From an uncultured Pelagibacteraceae bacterium (GTDB lineage Bacteria > Pseudomonadota > Alphaproteobacteria > Pelagibacterales > AG-422-B15), in contig CABYZQ010000002.1 of NCBI GenBank assembly GCA_902523535.1, positions 124,001-188,000 of the forward strand: a stretch of 64,000 nucleotides of DNA. Direction: 5' to 3'. Of the stretch, positions 17,645 through 28,189 are shown one piece after another. The position numbers and the translations under genes are program-made. The notes below the pieces were generated by a model. The model searched no databases and was not told the origin of the DNA. It saw nothing but the letters and a program-made list of their open reading frames with translations. Each line of letters opens with the position of its first letter. The first letter of the stretch is position 1.

Positions 17645-20482
17645 TTGAAGAATATGAACAAAAATATTTCAGTTCAGGGAGCAAGAGAGCACAATCTCAA
17701 AAATATTAACGTAAAAATACCTAGAGAGAAACTTACTATTATCACAGGCCTTTCTGGTTCAGGTAAATCATCGTTAGCATTCGATACGATTTATGCCGAA
17801 GGTCAACGAAGATATGTCGAAAGTCTCTCAGCTTATGCAAGACAATTCCTTCAAATGATGCAAAAGCCTAATGTTGATTTGATTGAAGGACTGAGCCCTG
17901 CCATTTCAATTGAGCAAAAAACAACTTCTAAAAACCCGAGATCTACAGTGGGAACTGTTACAGAGGTTTATGATTACTTAAGATTATTATTTGCACGTAT
18001 TGGGGTGCCCTATTCACCTGCAACTGGACTTCCAATTAAAAGTCAAACAGTTACTCAAATTGTAGATCAAATTAAGAATAGAAAAATTGGTTCAAGATTT
18101 TTAATTTTATCACCAATTATTAGAGGTAGAAAAGGTGAATATCGTAAAGAATTGCAAGAACTACAAAAAAAAGGATTTCAAAGAGTTAAAATAGATGGAG
18201 AAATATATGAGTTTGACTCGCTTCCAAACCTCGACAAAAAAAAGAAACATAATATTGAAGTTGTTGTAGATAGAATTGTTCTAAGCGATGACATTGGAAA
18301 CAGGTTGGCAGATAGTGTTGAGACTGCTTTAAATCTCTCTGATGGCCTGGTTATTATTGAGGACGTTAACGAAAAATCTGAGAAACCTAACCAGGATCTT
18401 TTCTCATCAAAATTTGCATGCCCTGTTTCTGGTTTCACTATAGATGAAATTGAGCCAAGACTTTTTTCATTTAATAATCCCTTTGGTGCTTGCGCTGAAT
18501 GCGATGGAATTGGAACAGATCTGTCAATCGATCCAAATCTTGTTGTCCCAAATAAAAACTTATCAATAAATGAGGACGCTTTAGCTCCCTGGCCAGTTTC
18601 AAAATATGGTTATTTTCGAAATATTCTTGAAACTGTATCTAGAAAATACAAATTTTCACTTAATACGCCATGGAAAAATCTTGGTAAAAAAATTCAAAAT
18701 ATTGTTCTCTACGGATCAGGTGATACAGAACTTAAGTTTACTTATGACGATGGATATGAATACGAGAGATCTTTTGAGGGTGTCATAAATAATCTTGAAA
18801 GAAGGTTTCTTGAGACTGAAAGTGATTGGATGCGAGGGAGAATTGAAAGGTATCAGGGCGAAGTGAAATGTGAACCTTGTTCAGGATTTAGATTAAAAGA
18901 AGAAGCGCTTGCTGTAAAAATTGATAAACTTCATATTGGTGAAGTCTGCGATAAATCAATAAAAGAATTGCTCTTGTGGTTTGGAAAGCTTGAGAAAAAA
19001 TTAACAAAAAAAGAAAAGGAAATAGCCTACCGAATACTAAAAGAATTGAATGAAAGAATATTATTCTTAAATAATGTTGGCCTTGAATACTTAACTCTTT
19101 CACGTGGATCTGGGAGCTTGTCAGGCGGGGAGTCACAAAGAATTAGACTGGCTTCTCAAATAGGGTCTGGATTAACCGGCGTGCTGTATGTATTAGACGA
19201 GCCCTCTATTGGACTTCACCAGAGAGACAATGAAAGATTAATCAAAACTCTTAAAAGACTTCGAGATCTTGGAAATACGGTAATTGTTGTAGAACACGAC
19301 GAAGAGGCAATCACAACAGCTGATCATATTGTTGACCTTGGTCCAGCAGCTGGAGTTAATGGAGGAAAAGTTGTAGCTGAAGGCGATGTGAAACAAATCA
19401 AGAAAAATAAAAATAGTATCACTGGTCAGTATCTATCGGGAAAACTTAAAATTGAAATACCAAAGAAACGTAGAACTGCTCTGGAAGAAAAATATATACA
19501 AATCGTGGATGCAAGTGGAAACAATCTAAAAAATGTAAGCTGTGAGATACCTCTGGGCACACTTACATGCATTACTGGAGTATCGGGAAGTGGAAAATCA
19601 ACTCTTACAATAAATACATTGTATAAATCAATTGCTCAAAGTCTGAATGGATCACGTCACACAGTTGCTAAACATAAAGAAATAAAAGGCCTGAGCGAAT
19701 TAGATAAAGTAATAGACATTGATCAATCACCCATTGGAAGAACTCCAAGATCTAACCCAGCTACTTATACCGGTGCTTTTACATTCATTAGAGATTGGTT
19801 CACAGGATTACCCGAGTCTAAAGCAAGAGGTTACAAACCTGGTCGATTTTCTTTCAATGTAAAAGGTGGACGCTGTGAAGCGTGCGAGGGAGATGGTGTT
19901 ATCAAAATTGAAATGCATTTCCTTCCTGATGTATATGTCACCTGTGATGAATGTGAAGGTAAGCGTTACAATCGAGAGACCCTTGAAATAAAATACAAAG
20001 ATAAAAGTATAGCCGATATTTTAAGTATGACAGTAGATGAAGGCTGTAAGTTCTTTGACACAATACCAATGATCAAAAATAAATTAGTTACACTTCAGAA
20101 TGTGGGTCTTGGTTATATTAAAATTGGTCAACAAGCCACTACTCTATCAGGAGGTGAGGCTCAAAGAATCAAATTATCAAAAGAACTTTCAAAAAGAGCT
20201 ACAGGTAAAACATTATATGTATTAGATGAACCCACTACTGGTCTACACGTTCATGACATCAAAAAACTTTTGGAAGTATTGCAAATATTAGTAGAGCAAG
20301 GAAATACGGTAGTCGTAATTGAACACAACTTAGATGTGATTAAAACGGCTGATTGGATCATTGATTTAGGCCCTGAGGGTGGTGATGGTGGAGGTGAAAT
20401 TGTAGGATCTGGATCACCAGAAATGATAGCAAAAATAAAGAAAAGTTATACAGGCCAGTACTTAAAACAAATTCTAAAATAA
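17645..20482 (+). CDS. uvrA: Excinuclease ABC subunit A
   Basis: [58 protein letters not shown]; duplicated ABC ATPase with Zn fingers ([20 protein letters not shown]). Confidence 0.97.
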   Translation: MKNMNKNISVQGAREHNLKNINVKIPREKLTIITGLSGSGKSSLAFDTIYAEGQRRYVESLSAYARQFLQMMQKPNVDLIEGLSPAISIEQKTTSKNPRSTVGTVTEVYDYLRLLFARIGVPYSPATGLPIKSQTVTQIVDQIKNRKIGSRFLILSPIIRGRKGEYRKELQELQKKGFQRVKIDGEIYEFDSLPNLDKKKKHNIEVVVDRIVLSDDIGNRLADSVETALNLSDGLVIIEDVNEKSEKPNQDLFSSKFACPVSGFTIDEIEPRLFSFNNPFGACAECDGIGTDLSIDPNLVVPNKNLSINEDALAPWPVSKYGYFRNILETVSRKYKFSLNTPWKNLGKKIQNIVLYGSGDTELKFTYDDGYEYERSFEGVINNLERRFLETESDWMRGRIERYQGEVKCEPCSGFRLKEEALAVKIDKLHIGEVCDKSIKELLLWFGKLEKKLTKKEKEIAYRILKELNERILFLNNVGLEYLTLSRGSGSLSGGESQRIRLASQIGSGLTGVLYVLDEPSIGLHQRDNERLIKTLKRLRDLGNTVIVVEHDEEAITTADHIVDLGPAAGVNGGKVVAEGDVKQIKKNKNSITGQYLSGKLKIEIPKKRRTALEEKYIQIVDASGNNLKNVSCEIPLGTLTCITGVSGSGKSTLTINTLYKSIAQSLNGSRHTVAKHKEIKGLSELDKVIDIDQSPIGRTPRSNPATYTGAFTFIRDWFTGLPESKARGYKPGRFSFNVKGGRCEACEGDGVIKIEMHFLPDVYVTCDECEGKRYNRETLEIKYKDKSIADILSMTVDEGCKFFDTIPMIKNKLVTLQNVGLGYIKIGQQATTLSGGEAQRIKLSKELSKRATGKTLYVLDEPTTGLHVHDIKKLLEVLQILVEQGNTVVVIEHNLDVIKTADWIIDLGPEGGDGGGEIVGSGSPEMIAKIKKSYTGQYLKQILK

Positions 20483-20524
20483 AATATATTTGCCTGTGAT
20501 AAAATTCGTGTTAAATATCATTTA

Positions 20525-21133
20525 ATGGTTTCGATATTACAATCACTTCCAAAAACAATACTTACAGGTTCACTGCTTGCAGTAGCCTTATTAATCATGA
20601 TTACTAGCCATTATGGTGGATTTGATCAGCTCTATTGGGCTTCTTTATCTAGATTTCTTCATGTTATCTCTGGAGTTATGTGGATTGGCTTGCTTTACTA
20701 TTTTAATTTTGTTCAAATTCCAAACATGCCCAATATTCCTGACGAACAAAAGCCTGCTATTGGAAAAGTTATAGCTCCTGCGGCCTTGTTTTGGTTCAGA
20801 TGGGCGGCCATGGCAACTCTCATTACAGGATTAACAACTCTTGGATTATATTATGGTCATGAGGGATCTGTTAACGCGCTTACATTCACCTTGGCATATG
20901 GATTTGACGGTAAGCAACTTACAATCGGCATAGGCATGTGGCTTGCAATTATTATGGCGTACAATGTTTGGATGGTCATCTGGCCTAATCAAAAAAAAGC
21001 GCTTGGTATTGTCGAAGTTGATGCTGATACAAAAGCAAAATCAGCTAGAACTGCAATGCTATTCTCAAGAACAAACACATTGTTGTCAATTCCTATGTTG
21101 TTATCAATGGTTGCAGCTCAAAATTTATATTAA
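20525..21133 (+). CDS. Membrane protein resembling the N-terminal (Urate_ox_N / PuuD-like) membrane domain
   Basis: Multiple TM segments; LSRFLHVISGVMWIGLLYYFNFVQIPNM ... APAALFWFRWAAMATLITG ... WPNQKKALG pattern. Confidence 0.65.
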   Translation: MVSILQSLPKTILTGSLLAVALLIMITSHYGGFDQLYWASLSRFLHVISGVMWIGLLYYFNFVQIPNMPNIPDEQKPAIGKVIAPAALFWFRWAAMATLITGLTTLGLYYGHEGSVNALTFTLAYGFDGKQLTIGIGMWLAIIMAYNVWMVIWPNQKKALGIVEVDADTKAKSARTAMLFSRTNTLLSIPMLLSMVAAQNLY

Positions 21134-21135
21134 AT

Positions 21136-22062
21136 CTAACGGGTTGAATCAACTGCAGAAGTTGTATTCCATTCTCTCTTAACATCTAAATAGTTTAAAA
21201 GTGGTGCAGCTACAAAAATTGATGAATACGTTCCTACCACTACGCCCCATATCATTGCAAATGTAAACCCTTTGATCACTTCACCGCCAAAAATAAATAA
21301 TGATAACAAGGCAAGTAATGTTGTAACAGATGTTACAATTGTACGCGATAATGTCTCATTAATAGATAGATTTAGTAGATCTATAATATTTTTAGATCTG
21401 TGCTTACGTAAGTTTTCTCTGACTCGATCATAAACAACTACGGTATCATTCATTGAGTAACCAACTATTGTAAGAATTGCTGCGATGATTGGAAGATTGA
21501 ATTCTAACTGAGTGATACTGAATACACCTATGGTTAAAATTACATCGTGAATTAAAGCAACAACAGCTCCAAAAGAAAATTGCCACTCAAATCTAAACCA
21601 AATATAAATTAGCATTGCAAATACTGCAGCTAATATTGCTATGGCGCCAGATTGTATCAATTCACCACTAACTTTTGGACCAACTACCTCTGTTCTTCTG
21701 AAATTAACTTCAGATGAAAGGTATGAATTTAGACTAGTCTTTACAATCTCGACAACATTTTGTTGAATTTGGTCGCCGCCTGATTGTTGTTCAACCCTGA
21801 TTAATAAATTATTTTTTGAGCCAAATTCCTGAACTTGAACATCCCCTAAACTTAGAAAATTAAGATTATCTCTTAGTCCTGAAATTTCTATTTCATTTTC
21901 AGTTTCAATTTCAATTAATGTTCCACCTTTAAAATCAATACCAAAGTTTAACCCACTTACAAAAAAAGCTCCAAAGGATAAAACTACTAATATAGATGAA
22001 AATATAAAAGTGATTATTCTTGATTTTAAGAAATCTATTTTTGTATTTGCTATATCAATCAT
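21136..22062 (-). CDS. secF: Protein translocase subunit SecF
   Basis: GLNFGIDFKGGTLIEI, VGPKVSGELI, TIVGYSMNDTVVVYDRVRENLR. Confidence 0.96.
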   Translation of the reverse strand: MIDIANTKIDFLKSRIITFIFSSILVVLSFGAFFVSGLNFGIDFKGGTLIEIETENEIEISGLRDNLNFLSLGDVQVQEFGSKNNLLIRVEQQSGGDQIQQNVVEIVKTSLNSYLSSEVNFRRTEVVGPKVSGELIQSGAIAILAAVFAMLIYIWFRFEWQFSFGAVVALIHDVILTIGVFSITQLEFNLPIIAAILTIVGYSMNDTVVVYDRVRENLRKHRSKNIIDLLNLSINETLSRTIVTSVTTLLALLSLFIFGGEVIKGFTFAMIWGVVVGTYSSIFVAAPLLNYLDVKREWNTTSAVDSTR

Positions 22063-23665
22063 TTATTTTCATCCCGACTAGTGAAGGTTTAAGACTTTTT
22101 GCATAAATTGAGATCAATAACCTCGTAAAAGTAAAAGCTGTAAATACTGAAGTGAAAATTCCTATAGCCAATGTAATTGAAAATCCTCTTACTGGCCCTG
22201 ATGCCATGAAGAACAGTATTACAGCTGCGATTAAAGTTGTAATATTTGCATCTAGTATCGTTGAAAGTGCTCTTTTGTATCCATTTTCAACAGCATTGAT
22301 CATTTTAGACCCGCTTCTAATCTCTTCTTTAACACGCTCAAAGATCAACACGTTAGCATCAACCGCCATGCCTATCGTTAAAATAATGCCAGCAATACCA
22401 GGTAAAGTTAAAGTCGCTTGAAATAATGAAAGTATGCCGAGCACCATAAATAAGTTTATGATCAAAGCTATATCAGCTAAGAAACCAAAGTATCTATAAA
22501 CAAACATCATGAATAAAATGACTGCCACAAAACCTATTATAGCTGCATACTGACCTGCCTCTATTGAGTCTGCTCCAAGGTCTGGTCCTACTGATCGTTC
22601 CTCTAAGATAATTAATGGCGCTGGCAGTGCTCCTGCTCTAAGCAGTATAGCTAAGTCATTTGCCTCGTCTGAATCAAACCCTCCTGAAATTTGCCCTGAT
22701 CCGCCTAAAATTGCTTCTCTTATAACGGGAGCGCTTATGACAGTATCATCTAAAATTATTGCAAAGGGCTTGCCAACATTTTGCTGAGTAACGCGTCCAA
22801 ATTTGCTGGCTCCAAGTCTGTCAAAGCGAAATGAAACGATTGGTTCATTTGTTTGCGGATCGAAGCCAGGTTGAGCATCAACTAAGTTTTCTCCTCCAAC
22901 CATTACTCTTTTTTTTACAATATACTTAAAACTATCGTCTGTATCTGATGGCAAGATTTCAGATCCTACTGGTGCTTTTTTTGGATTTAATGGGTCGTAA
23001 TTAGTAGAAGTGTCTACAAGTTGAAAAGTAAGCTTAGCTGTTTGTCCTAATAAAGCTTTAATACGATCAGGGTCATCAATGCCTGGCAATTGAATGATAA
23101 TTCGCGAAGACCCTTGCCTTTGAATAGATGGCTCTCTAGTTCCAAGTTCATCTATTCTTCTACGTACAATTTCTAGAGATTGTGCAACAGCATTAGATAC
23201 AGCTAATTTTACAAATTCGTCTGTAAAGGAAATAGAAACATCGTTCTCTTCTCTTAATATTACTAAGTTTGTCTGATCTCCCATTTGCAATATATTTTGA
23301 GAATTGCTTATTGATAATTCTGAAATTTCTTTTTGAATTTCAGCGGGAAACTCTTCAACAACAAATTTTAAGTTGTCATCAGTATTCTTAAAATTACTAT
23401 ATTGAATATTATTTTTCTTAAGTACTCTTCTTACATCAGAGTTTAAATTTTCTAATCTTTCTTTTATAATCTCAACTGTATCAACTTCTAATAGTAAATG
23501 CGATCCACCTTGTAAATCTAATCCAAGATTAACCTGTTGCTTAGGAATAAAGCTTGGGAAGCTGTTTAATTGATCTTTGCTAAAAAAATTAGGAATAGCA
23601 AACATCAAGGCTATAAAAATGACTAATAAGATTGATGAAATCTTAATATTTGAAAAATAAATCAT
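22055..23665 (-). CDS. secD: Protein translocase subunit SecD
   Basis: LGLDLQGGSHLLLEVD, RIDELGTREPSIQRQGSSRIIIQLPG, ATLTLPGIAGIILTIGMAVDANVLIFERVKEE. Confidence 0.96.
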   Translation of the reverse strand: MIYFSNIKISSILLVIFIALMFAIPNFFSKDQLNSFPSFIPKQQVNLGLDLQGGSHLLLEVDTVEIIKERLENLNSDVRRVLKKNNIQYSNFKNTDDNLKFVVEEFPAEIQKEISELSISNSQNILQMGDQTNLVILREENDVSISFTDEFVKLAVSNAVAQSLEIVRRRIDELGTREPSIQRQGSSRIIIQLPGIDDPDRIKALLGQTAKLTFQLVDTSTNYDPLNPKKAPVGSEILPSDTDDSFKYIVKKRVMVGGENLVDAQPGFDPQTNEPIVSFRFDRLGASKFGRVTQQNVGKPFAIILDDTVISAPVIREAILGGSGQISGGFDSDEANDLAILLRAGALPAPLIILEERSVGPDLGADSIEAGQYAAIIGFVAVILFMMFVYRYFGFLADIALIINLFMVLGILSLFQATLTLPGIAGIILTIGMAVDANVLIFERVKEEIRSGSKMINAVENGYKRALSTILDANITTLIAAVILFFMASGPVRGFSITLAIGIFTSVFTAFTFTRLLISIYAKSLKPSLVGMKIND

Positions 23666-23672
23666 TAATTAT

Positions 23673-23951
23673 TTATTTTGGAGCACTCTCTTTAACTACT
23701 TCAGCAATTGTTGATTTAACTAAAGTAACATTAACTCCTTGAGATATCTCAACCTCAACATCAAAATCACCGACTACCTTGACAACTTTGCCTCTTATTC
23801 CACCGGAACTTACAATCTTGTCGCCTCTCTGCACACCCGCTACCATCTCCTTATGTTCCTTGGCCCTTCTTTGTTGCGGTCTAATCAATAGAAAATAAAA
23901 GATCGCAAAAATTAAGAATAGCGGCATTAATTGAACTAGCATCTGTTCCAT
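23673..23951 (-). CDS. yajC: Preprotein translocase subunit YajC
   Basis: FYFLLIRPQQRRAKEHKEMVAGVQRGDKIVSSGGIRGKV. Confidence 0.95.
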   Translation of the reverse strand: MEQMLVQLMPLFLIFAIFYFLLIRPQQRRAKEHKEMVAGVQRGDKIVSSGGIRGKVVKVVGDFDVEVEISQGVNVTLVKSTIAEVVKESAPK

Positions 23952-24015
23952 TATGAATCTCCTTTAAATAATTACGGCAATATACATACTTAGCATATAT
24001 ATTTGAACTAAATAA

Positions 24016-24840
24016 TTAGTTAATATCTGACTTAATTGATGTTTTTAAGTGATTTAGACTACCATGATGGGTCAGATCTAAATGAAACGGGGTAATTGAA
24101 ATATGCTGATTAGCAATTGCTTCTACATCAGACATAAACCCGTCGACAGCCATATTAAGGGGTGGAAGCGTTAATTTAGCATTTTCTTCAAGCCTTCTTC
24201 TAAGTCCAAATCTAAACAAATTATTTTCAACCTCATTTATAATGAGATCATCTGTATCTCTATTACCCTGTGTTGTAATTTGTATGCTTTTTACTTTATC
24301 TGATTGGCAATAAGGAAAGTTAATGTTCATGAATACATTACTGTCCCATCCGACATTGGTTATATCAGTAAGTATGTCTTTCAAAAAATGTTTTGATGAG
24401 TCCCATGAGATTACATTTTTCTTACCAGCTTCGTAATTTTGACTAATAGCAATTGATGGTATCCTTCTTATTAAACCCTCCATTGCCGCGGCAATAGTTC
24501 CTGAATAAGTTACGTCTTCTCCAACGTTGCATCCGCTATTAATGCCTGAAAGAATTAGATCTGGCCTCTTGTCTTTTAGAACATGGCTGATGCCAATAGC
24601 TATACAATCGCTAGGGGTGCCATCTATAGAATAAAGCTTTTCGCCTTGTTCTTTTAAATTTAATGCGTTTTGAAAAGATAGAGCGTGTGAGGCACCACTC
24701 TTTTCATGTTCAGGGGCAACAACCCATACATCATCTGAAAACTCTTTTGCAATATCAGTTAGTATTTTGATGCCATCTGCGGAATAGCCGTCATCATTGG
24801 TTATAAGTATTCTTGCATTTTCAAGTTTTACTGAAGGCAT
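24016..24840 (-). CDS. surE: 5'/3'-nucleotidase SurE
   Basis: RILITNDDGYSADGI, VVAPEHEKSGASHALS, GTPSDCIAIG, LSGINSGCNVGEDVTYSGTIAAAMEG. Confidence 0.96.
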   Translation of the reverse strand: MPSVKLENARILITNDDGYSADGIKILTDIAKEFSDDVWVVAPEHEKSGASHALSFQNALNLKEQGEKLYSIDGTPSDCIAIGISHVLKDKRPDLILSGINSGCNVGEDVTYSGTIAAAMEGLIRRIPSIAISQNYEAGKKNVISWDSSKHFLKDILTDITNVGWDSNVFMNINFPYCQSDKVKSIQITTQGNRDTDDLIINEVENNLFRFGLRRRLEENAKLTLPPLNMAVDGFMSDVEAIANQHISITPFHLDLTHHGSLNHLKTSIKSDIN

Positions 24841-24850
24841 ATGAATATAT

Positions 24851-26119
24851 TTAGTTTGAAATTTTTGTTATTCCACTCATGTAGGGAATTAATGCTTCTG
24901 GAATATCAATAGATCCATCTTCGTTTTGATAGTTTTCCATAATTGCAATTAAAGTTCTACCTACTGCCAGTCCTGACCCATTAAGCGTGTGCAGATATTT
25001 AATTGCATCATTTTCTTTGTATCTCGAATTCATTCTTCTTGCTTGAAAATCTCCACAATTAGAGCAACTTGAAATTTCTCTATATGCATTTTGTCCTGGA
25101 AGCCATACTTCAATATCATATGTTTTCTGAGCTGAAAAACCCATATCTTGAGTGGATAAAATTACAACTCGATAGTGCAGACCTAGTCTTTTTAGCACCT
25201 CTTCAGCACAACTAAGCATTCTTTCATGCTCATCGTCTGAATTTTCTTCTGACGTTAAGCTTACCAATTCAACTTTGTAAAACTGATGTTGACGCATAAT
25301 TCCTCGAGTATCTTTTCCAGCGGCACCTGCCTCAGATCTGAAACAAGGCGTATGAGAGACATATCGTCTGGGAAGTTCAACTACATCCACTACACTCTCT
25401 CTTGTCATATTTGTTAAAGGAACTTCAGCTGTTGGTATAAGCCAGTAATCATCCGTCGTTTTAAATAAATCATCCTCGAATTTTGGCAATTGCCCTGTAC
25501 CAAATGCAGCTTGATCTCTTACAAGTATAGGAACATTAGTTTCTTCATACCCAAATTCATTTGTATGCAGATCTAGCATAAAATTAGCTATGGCTCTTTC
25601 AAGTCTTGCTAATTCACCTTTTTGGATCACAAAACGTGCACCAGATATTTTTGCTGCTTGATCAAAACTCATTTTGCCCAGATCTTCACCTAAATCAAAA
25701 TGTTCTTTTGGAGTAAATGAAAATTCTTTCTTTTTGCCTTCAACCTTAATTTCTTTATTGACACTTTCATCTCCAATTGGAACTGAGTCATCTGGTATGT
25801 TTGGCAGTGACTCAAGTAATGAATTTAACTCTTCTTTTGCGATACGTTGATTGTTTTCAAGTTCCTGCATTTTGTCTTTTATTGAACTAACTTCATTTTT
25901 AAGTAATTCAGCTTCATCTTTTTTGCCGTTAGAAGCATGCTCTCCAATTAATTTAGATTTAGCATTTCTTTCCTCTTGAAGTCCTTGTAATTCACCTATT
26001 AAGTCTCGATTTTTTCTATCAAGATCTATAATTAAAGAAGATGATGCCTCGTGCTTTCTGCTCGCTAAGGCCTCATCGAGCTGTTTTCCATTTTCTCTAA
26101 TCTTCTTAATATCTAACAT
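24851..26119 (-). CDS. serS: Serine--tRNA ligase
   Basis: [10 protein letters not shown] coiled-coil; [75 protein letters not shown]. Confidence 0.97.
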   Translation of the reverse strand: MLDIKKIRENGKQLDEALASRKHEASSSLIIDLDRKNRDLIGELQGLQEERNAKSKLIGEHASNGKKDEAELLKNEVSSIKDKMQELENNQRIAKEELNSLLESLPNIPDDSVPIGDESVNKEIKVEGKKKEFSFTPKEHFDLGEDLGKMSFDQAAKISGARFVIQKGELARLERAIANFMLDLHTNEFGYEETNVPILVRDQAAFGTGQLPKFEDDLFKTTDDYWLIPTAEVPLTNMTRESVVDVVELPRRYVSHTPCFRSEAGAAGKDTRGIMRQHQFYKVELVSLTSEENSDDEHERMLSCAEEVLKRLGLHYRVVILSTQDMGFSAQKTYDIEVWLPGQNAYREISSCSNCGDFQARRMNSRYKENDAIKYLHTLNGSGLAVGRTLIAIMENYQNEDGSIDIPEALIPYMSGITKISN

Positions 26120-26128
26120 CTTATAAAA

Positions 26129-26908
26129 TTATTTATTCTCTCTTTTTCGCTCTATAAATCGTACTGCATATATTGAAATTTCATACAATATTAATATGGG
26201 AACACCAAGGCCTATTTGCGATATGGGATCAGGAGGCGTAAGTATTGCTGCAACAGCAAAAACACCAACGATTACGTATTTTCTATTTTTTCTCAGTCCT
26301 TCAGAGCTTACAAACCCAACTCTTGCTAATAATGTAAGCAATACAGGTAATTGAAAACTTAAGCCGAAAGCAAAAATTAGTCTCATAATTAAACTAAGAT
26401 ATTCATTTACTTTGGCTTCTAGTTGTATTGGTAACGTTCCTTGTCCTCCAATTGACTCAAATGACAAAAAAAACTTTATTGCAAGCGGCATTATAAAGAA
26501 ATACACCAGAGAAGCCCCTAATATAAATAGAATTGGTGTAGCCGCTAAATAAGGGATAACAACTGTTTTTTCGTTTTTGTACAATCCTGGAGCTACAAAT
26601 ATCCATATTTGAATAAGTATAAAAGGCAGTGCAACAAATAATGATGCAAATAAAGCGACCTTTAAATATGTAAAAAATGTTTCATGCAGTGCTGTAAAAA
26701 TAAGTCTTCTTCCAGCTTCCCCTGCAACAGCATCTGCATAAGGCTGGACTAAAAAATTGTATATGGAATCTGCATATATGTATGCAATCACAAACAATAT
26801 TGAAATTAAAATGATAGATTTGATTAAACGACTTCTTAGTTCAATTAAATGCTGAATTAAAGGCTGTTTACTATCATTGAGTGTTTCTTTCTGATCACTC
26901 ATCTTCAC
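26129..26908 (-). CDS. tatC: Sec-independent protein translocase TatC
   Basis: LIQHLIELRSRLIKSI, FGLSFQLPVLLTLL, ILTPPDPISQIGLGVPILILYE. Confidence 0.96.
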   Translation of the reverse strand: MKMSDQKETLNDSKQPLIQHLIELRSRLIKSIILISILFVIAYIYADSIYNFLVQPYADAVAGEAGRRLIFTALHETFFTYLKVALFASLFVALPFILIQIWIFVAPGLYKNEKTVVIPYLAATPILFILGASLVYFFIMPLAIKFFLSFESIGGQGTLPIQLEAKVNEYLSLIMRLIFAFGLSFQLPVLLTLLARVGFVSSEGLRKNRKYVIVGVFAVAAILTPPDPISQIGLGVPILILYEISIYAVRFIERKRENK

Positions 26909-27191
26909 TCTTTTTATCTTCTGACTTCATGATGGTCTCGTTAATTGAATCACGCATGTCGTCAGTAAAATTTTGAGGACTTGCATTTTCAACAGATGAT
27001 TTAATATCATCTACCCCAGTCTCGGCAGCAATTTGATTAATGCTTGATTTAAACTCTCTTGAAAAATTCCTAATCTTGCCCCACCATTTTCCAAGACCCC
27101 TGAGCACAGCTGGCAGATCTTTAGGGCCAACAAAAATTATAATTAATGCTGCAATGACAAGGTACTCTACTCCACCAATTCCAGGTAACAT
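26895..27191 (-). CDS. tatB: Sec-independent protein translocase TatB
   Basis: MLPGIGGVEYLVIAALIIIFVGPKDLPAVLRGLGKWWGKIR. Confidence 0.93.
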   Translation of the reverse strand: MLPGIGGVEYLVIAALIIIFVGPKDLPAVLRGLGKWWGKIRNFSREFKSSINQIAAETGVDDIKSSVENASPQNFTDDMRDSINETIMKSEDKKSEDE

Positions 27192-27209
27192 CAGATAATA
27201 CTATTGCTT

Positions 27210-27395
27210 CTACTCTTTAGTAGAGCTGTCTTCTGATTTATTGATTGATTTTTGCTCATCGTCATCATTGATGCCCTTTTTAAAACTCTTTACTCCTTTA
27301 GCAACATCTCCCATAAGCTCAGAAATTTTGCCACGTCCAAAAAGTATTACTAGAAGTGCAACAACAATTAAAATTTGCCAAAAACTAATTCCCAT
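27210..27395 (-). CDS. tatA: Sec-independent protein translocase TatA
   Basis: [42 protein letters not shown]. Confidence 0.95.
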   Translation of the reverse strand: MGISFWQILIVVALLVILFGRGKISELMGDVAKGVKSFKKGINDDDEQKSINKSEDSSTKE

Positions 27396-27463
27396 TCGGT
27401 CCTCTTTAAAATATTAACTTATAAGTTTATTATATATAAAAAACTTATATTTAAAGAATATAA

Positions 27464-28189
27464 TTAAGTATTTGCTTTAATACTACTGAATTTTACTGAT
27501 TTTTCTCTAGATATATGAGTAATATCTTTTGCTGAGCCACTTTGTATAACTGTTCCATCTTCAATAACAATCACTTTATCTGACATTGACAGCGCATCAT
27601 CAAAGTCATGTGAGACGATAATTGCCGTTATATTATTATCTTTTAAAATTTTTCTTGTTTCAACGCGCAGCTGATTTGTAAGTGATTGATCTAAAGTTCC
27701 AAATGGCTCATCCATCAAAAGTATCTTTGGATTTGGTGCCATTGCTCTTGCAATAGCAACTCGCTGCTGCTCACCACTGGAGATCTCGTTTGGATAATTA
27801 TAAGCATATCGGTCAACTCTAAATAGCTTAAGAAGTCTCATGGCGGTGGAATGTCTTTCAGTTTTACTGCCGCTTACTCCGAACATTACATTATTTATTA
27901 TTGTCAAATGAGGAAATAAAGCTCTTTCCTGAACAACTAATCCAACATCTCTATTTTCAGTCAAAACAGTATGAAAATGATCTGAAATAATTTGATCTTT
28001 CATGAGAATACTGCCCCCAGTTTCTTTCTCCAAGCCAGCAATTATTCTTAATAATGTAGTTTTGCCGCAGCCAGAGGGACCAAGAATTGACAATATCTCT
28101 CCCTCTTCAAGCTCTAAGTTTACGTCATTAAGGACATTCTTTCCTTTGACGTAATAGTGATTTAAATCTTTAATTTCTAATGCTGTCAT
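27464..28189 (-). CDS. fbpC: ABC transporter ATP-binding protein, ferric iron (FbpC-like)
   Basis: GPSGCGKTTLLRIIAGLE, Q-loop QERALFPHLT, EISSGEQQRVAIARAMAPNPKILLMDEPFG; adjacent to FbpA/B-like genes. Confidence 0.85.
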   Translation of the reverse strand: MTALEIKDLNHYYVKGKNVLNDVNLELEEGEILSILGPSGCGKTTLLRIIAGLEKETGGSILMKDQIISDHFHTVLTENRDVGLVVQERALFPHLTIINNVMFGVSGSKTERHSTAMRLLKLFRVDRYAYNYPNEISSGEQQRVAIARAMAPNPKILLMDEPFGTLDQSLTNQLRVETRKILKDNNITAIIVSHDFDDALSMSDKVIVIEDGTVIQSGSAKDITHISREKSVKFSSIKANT

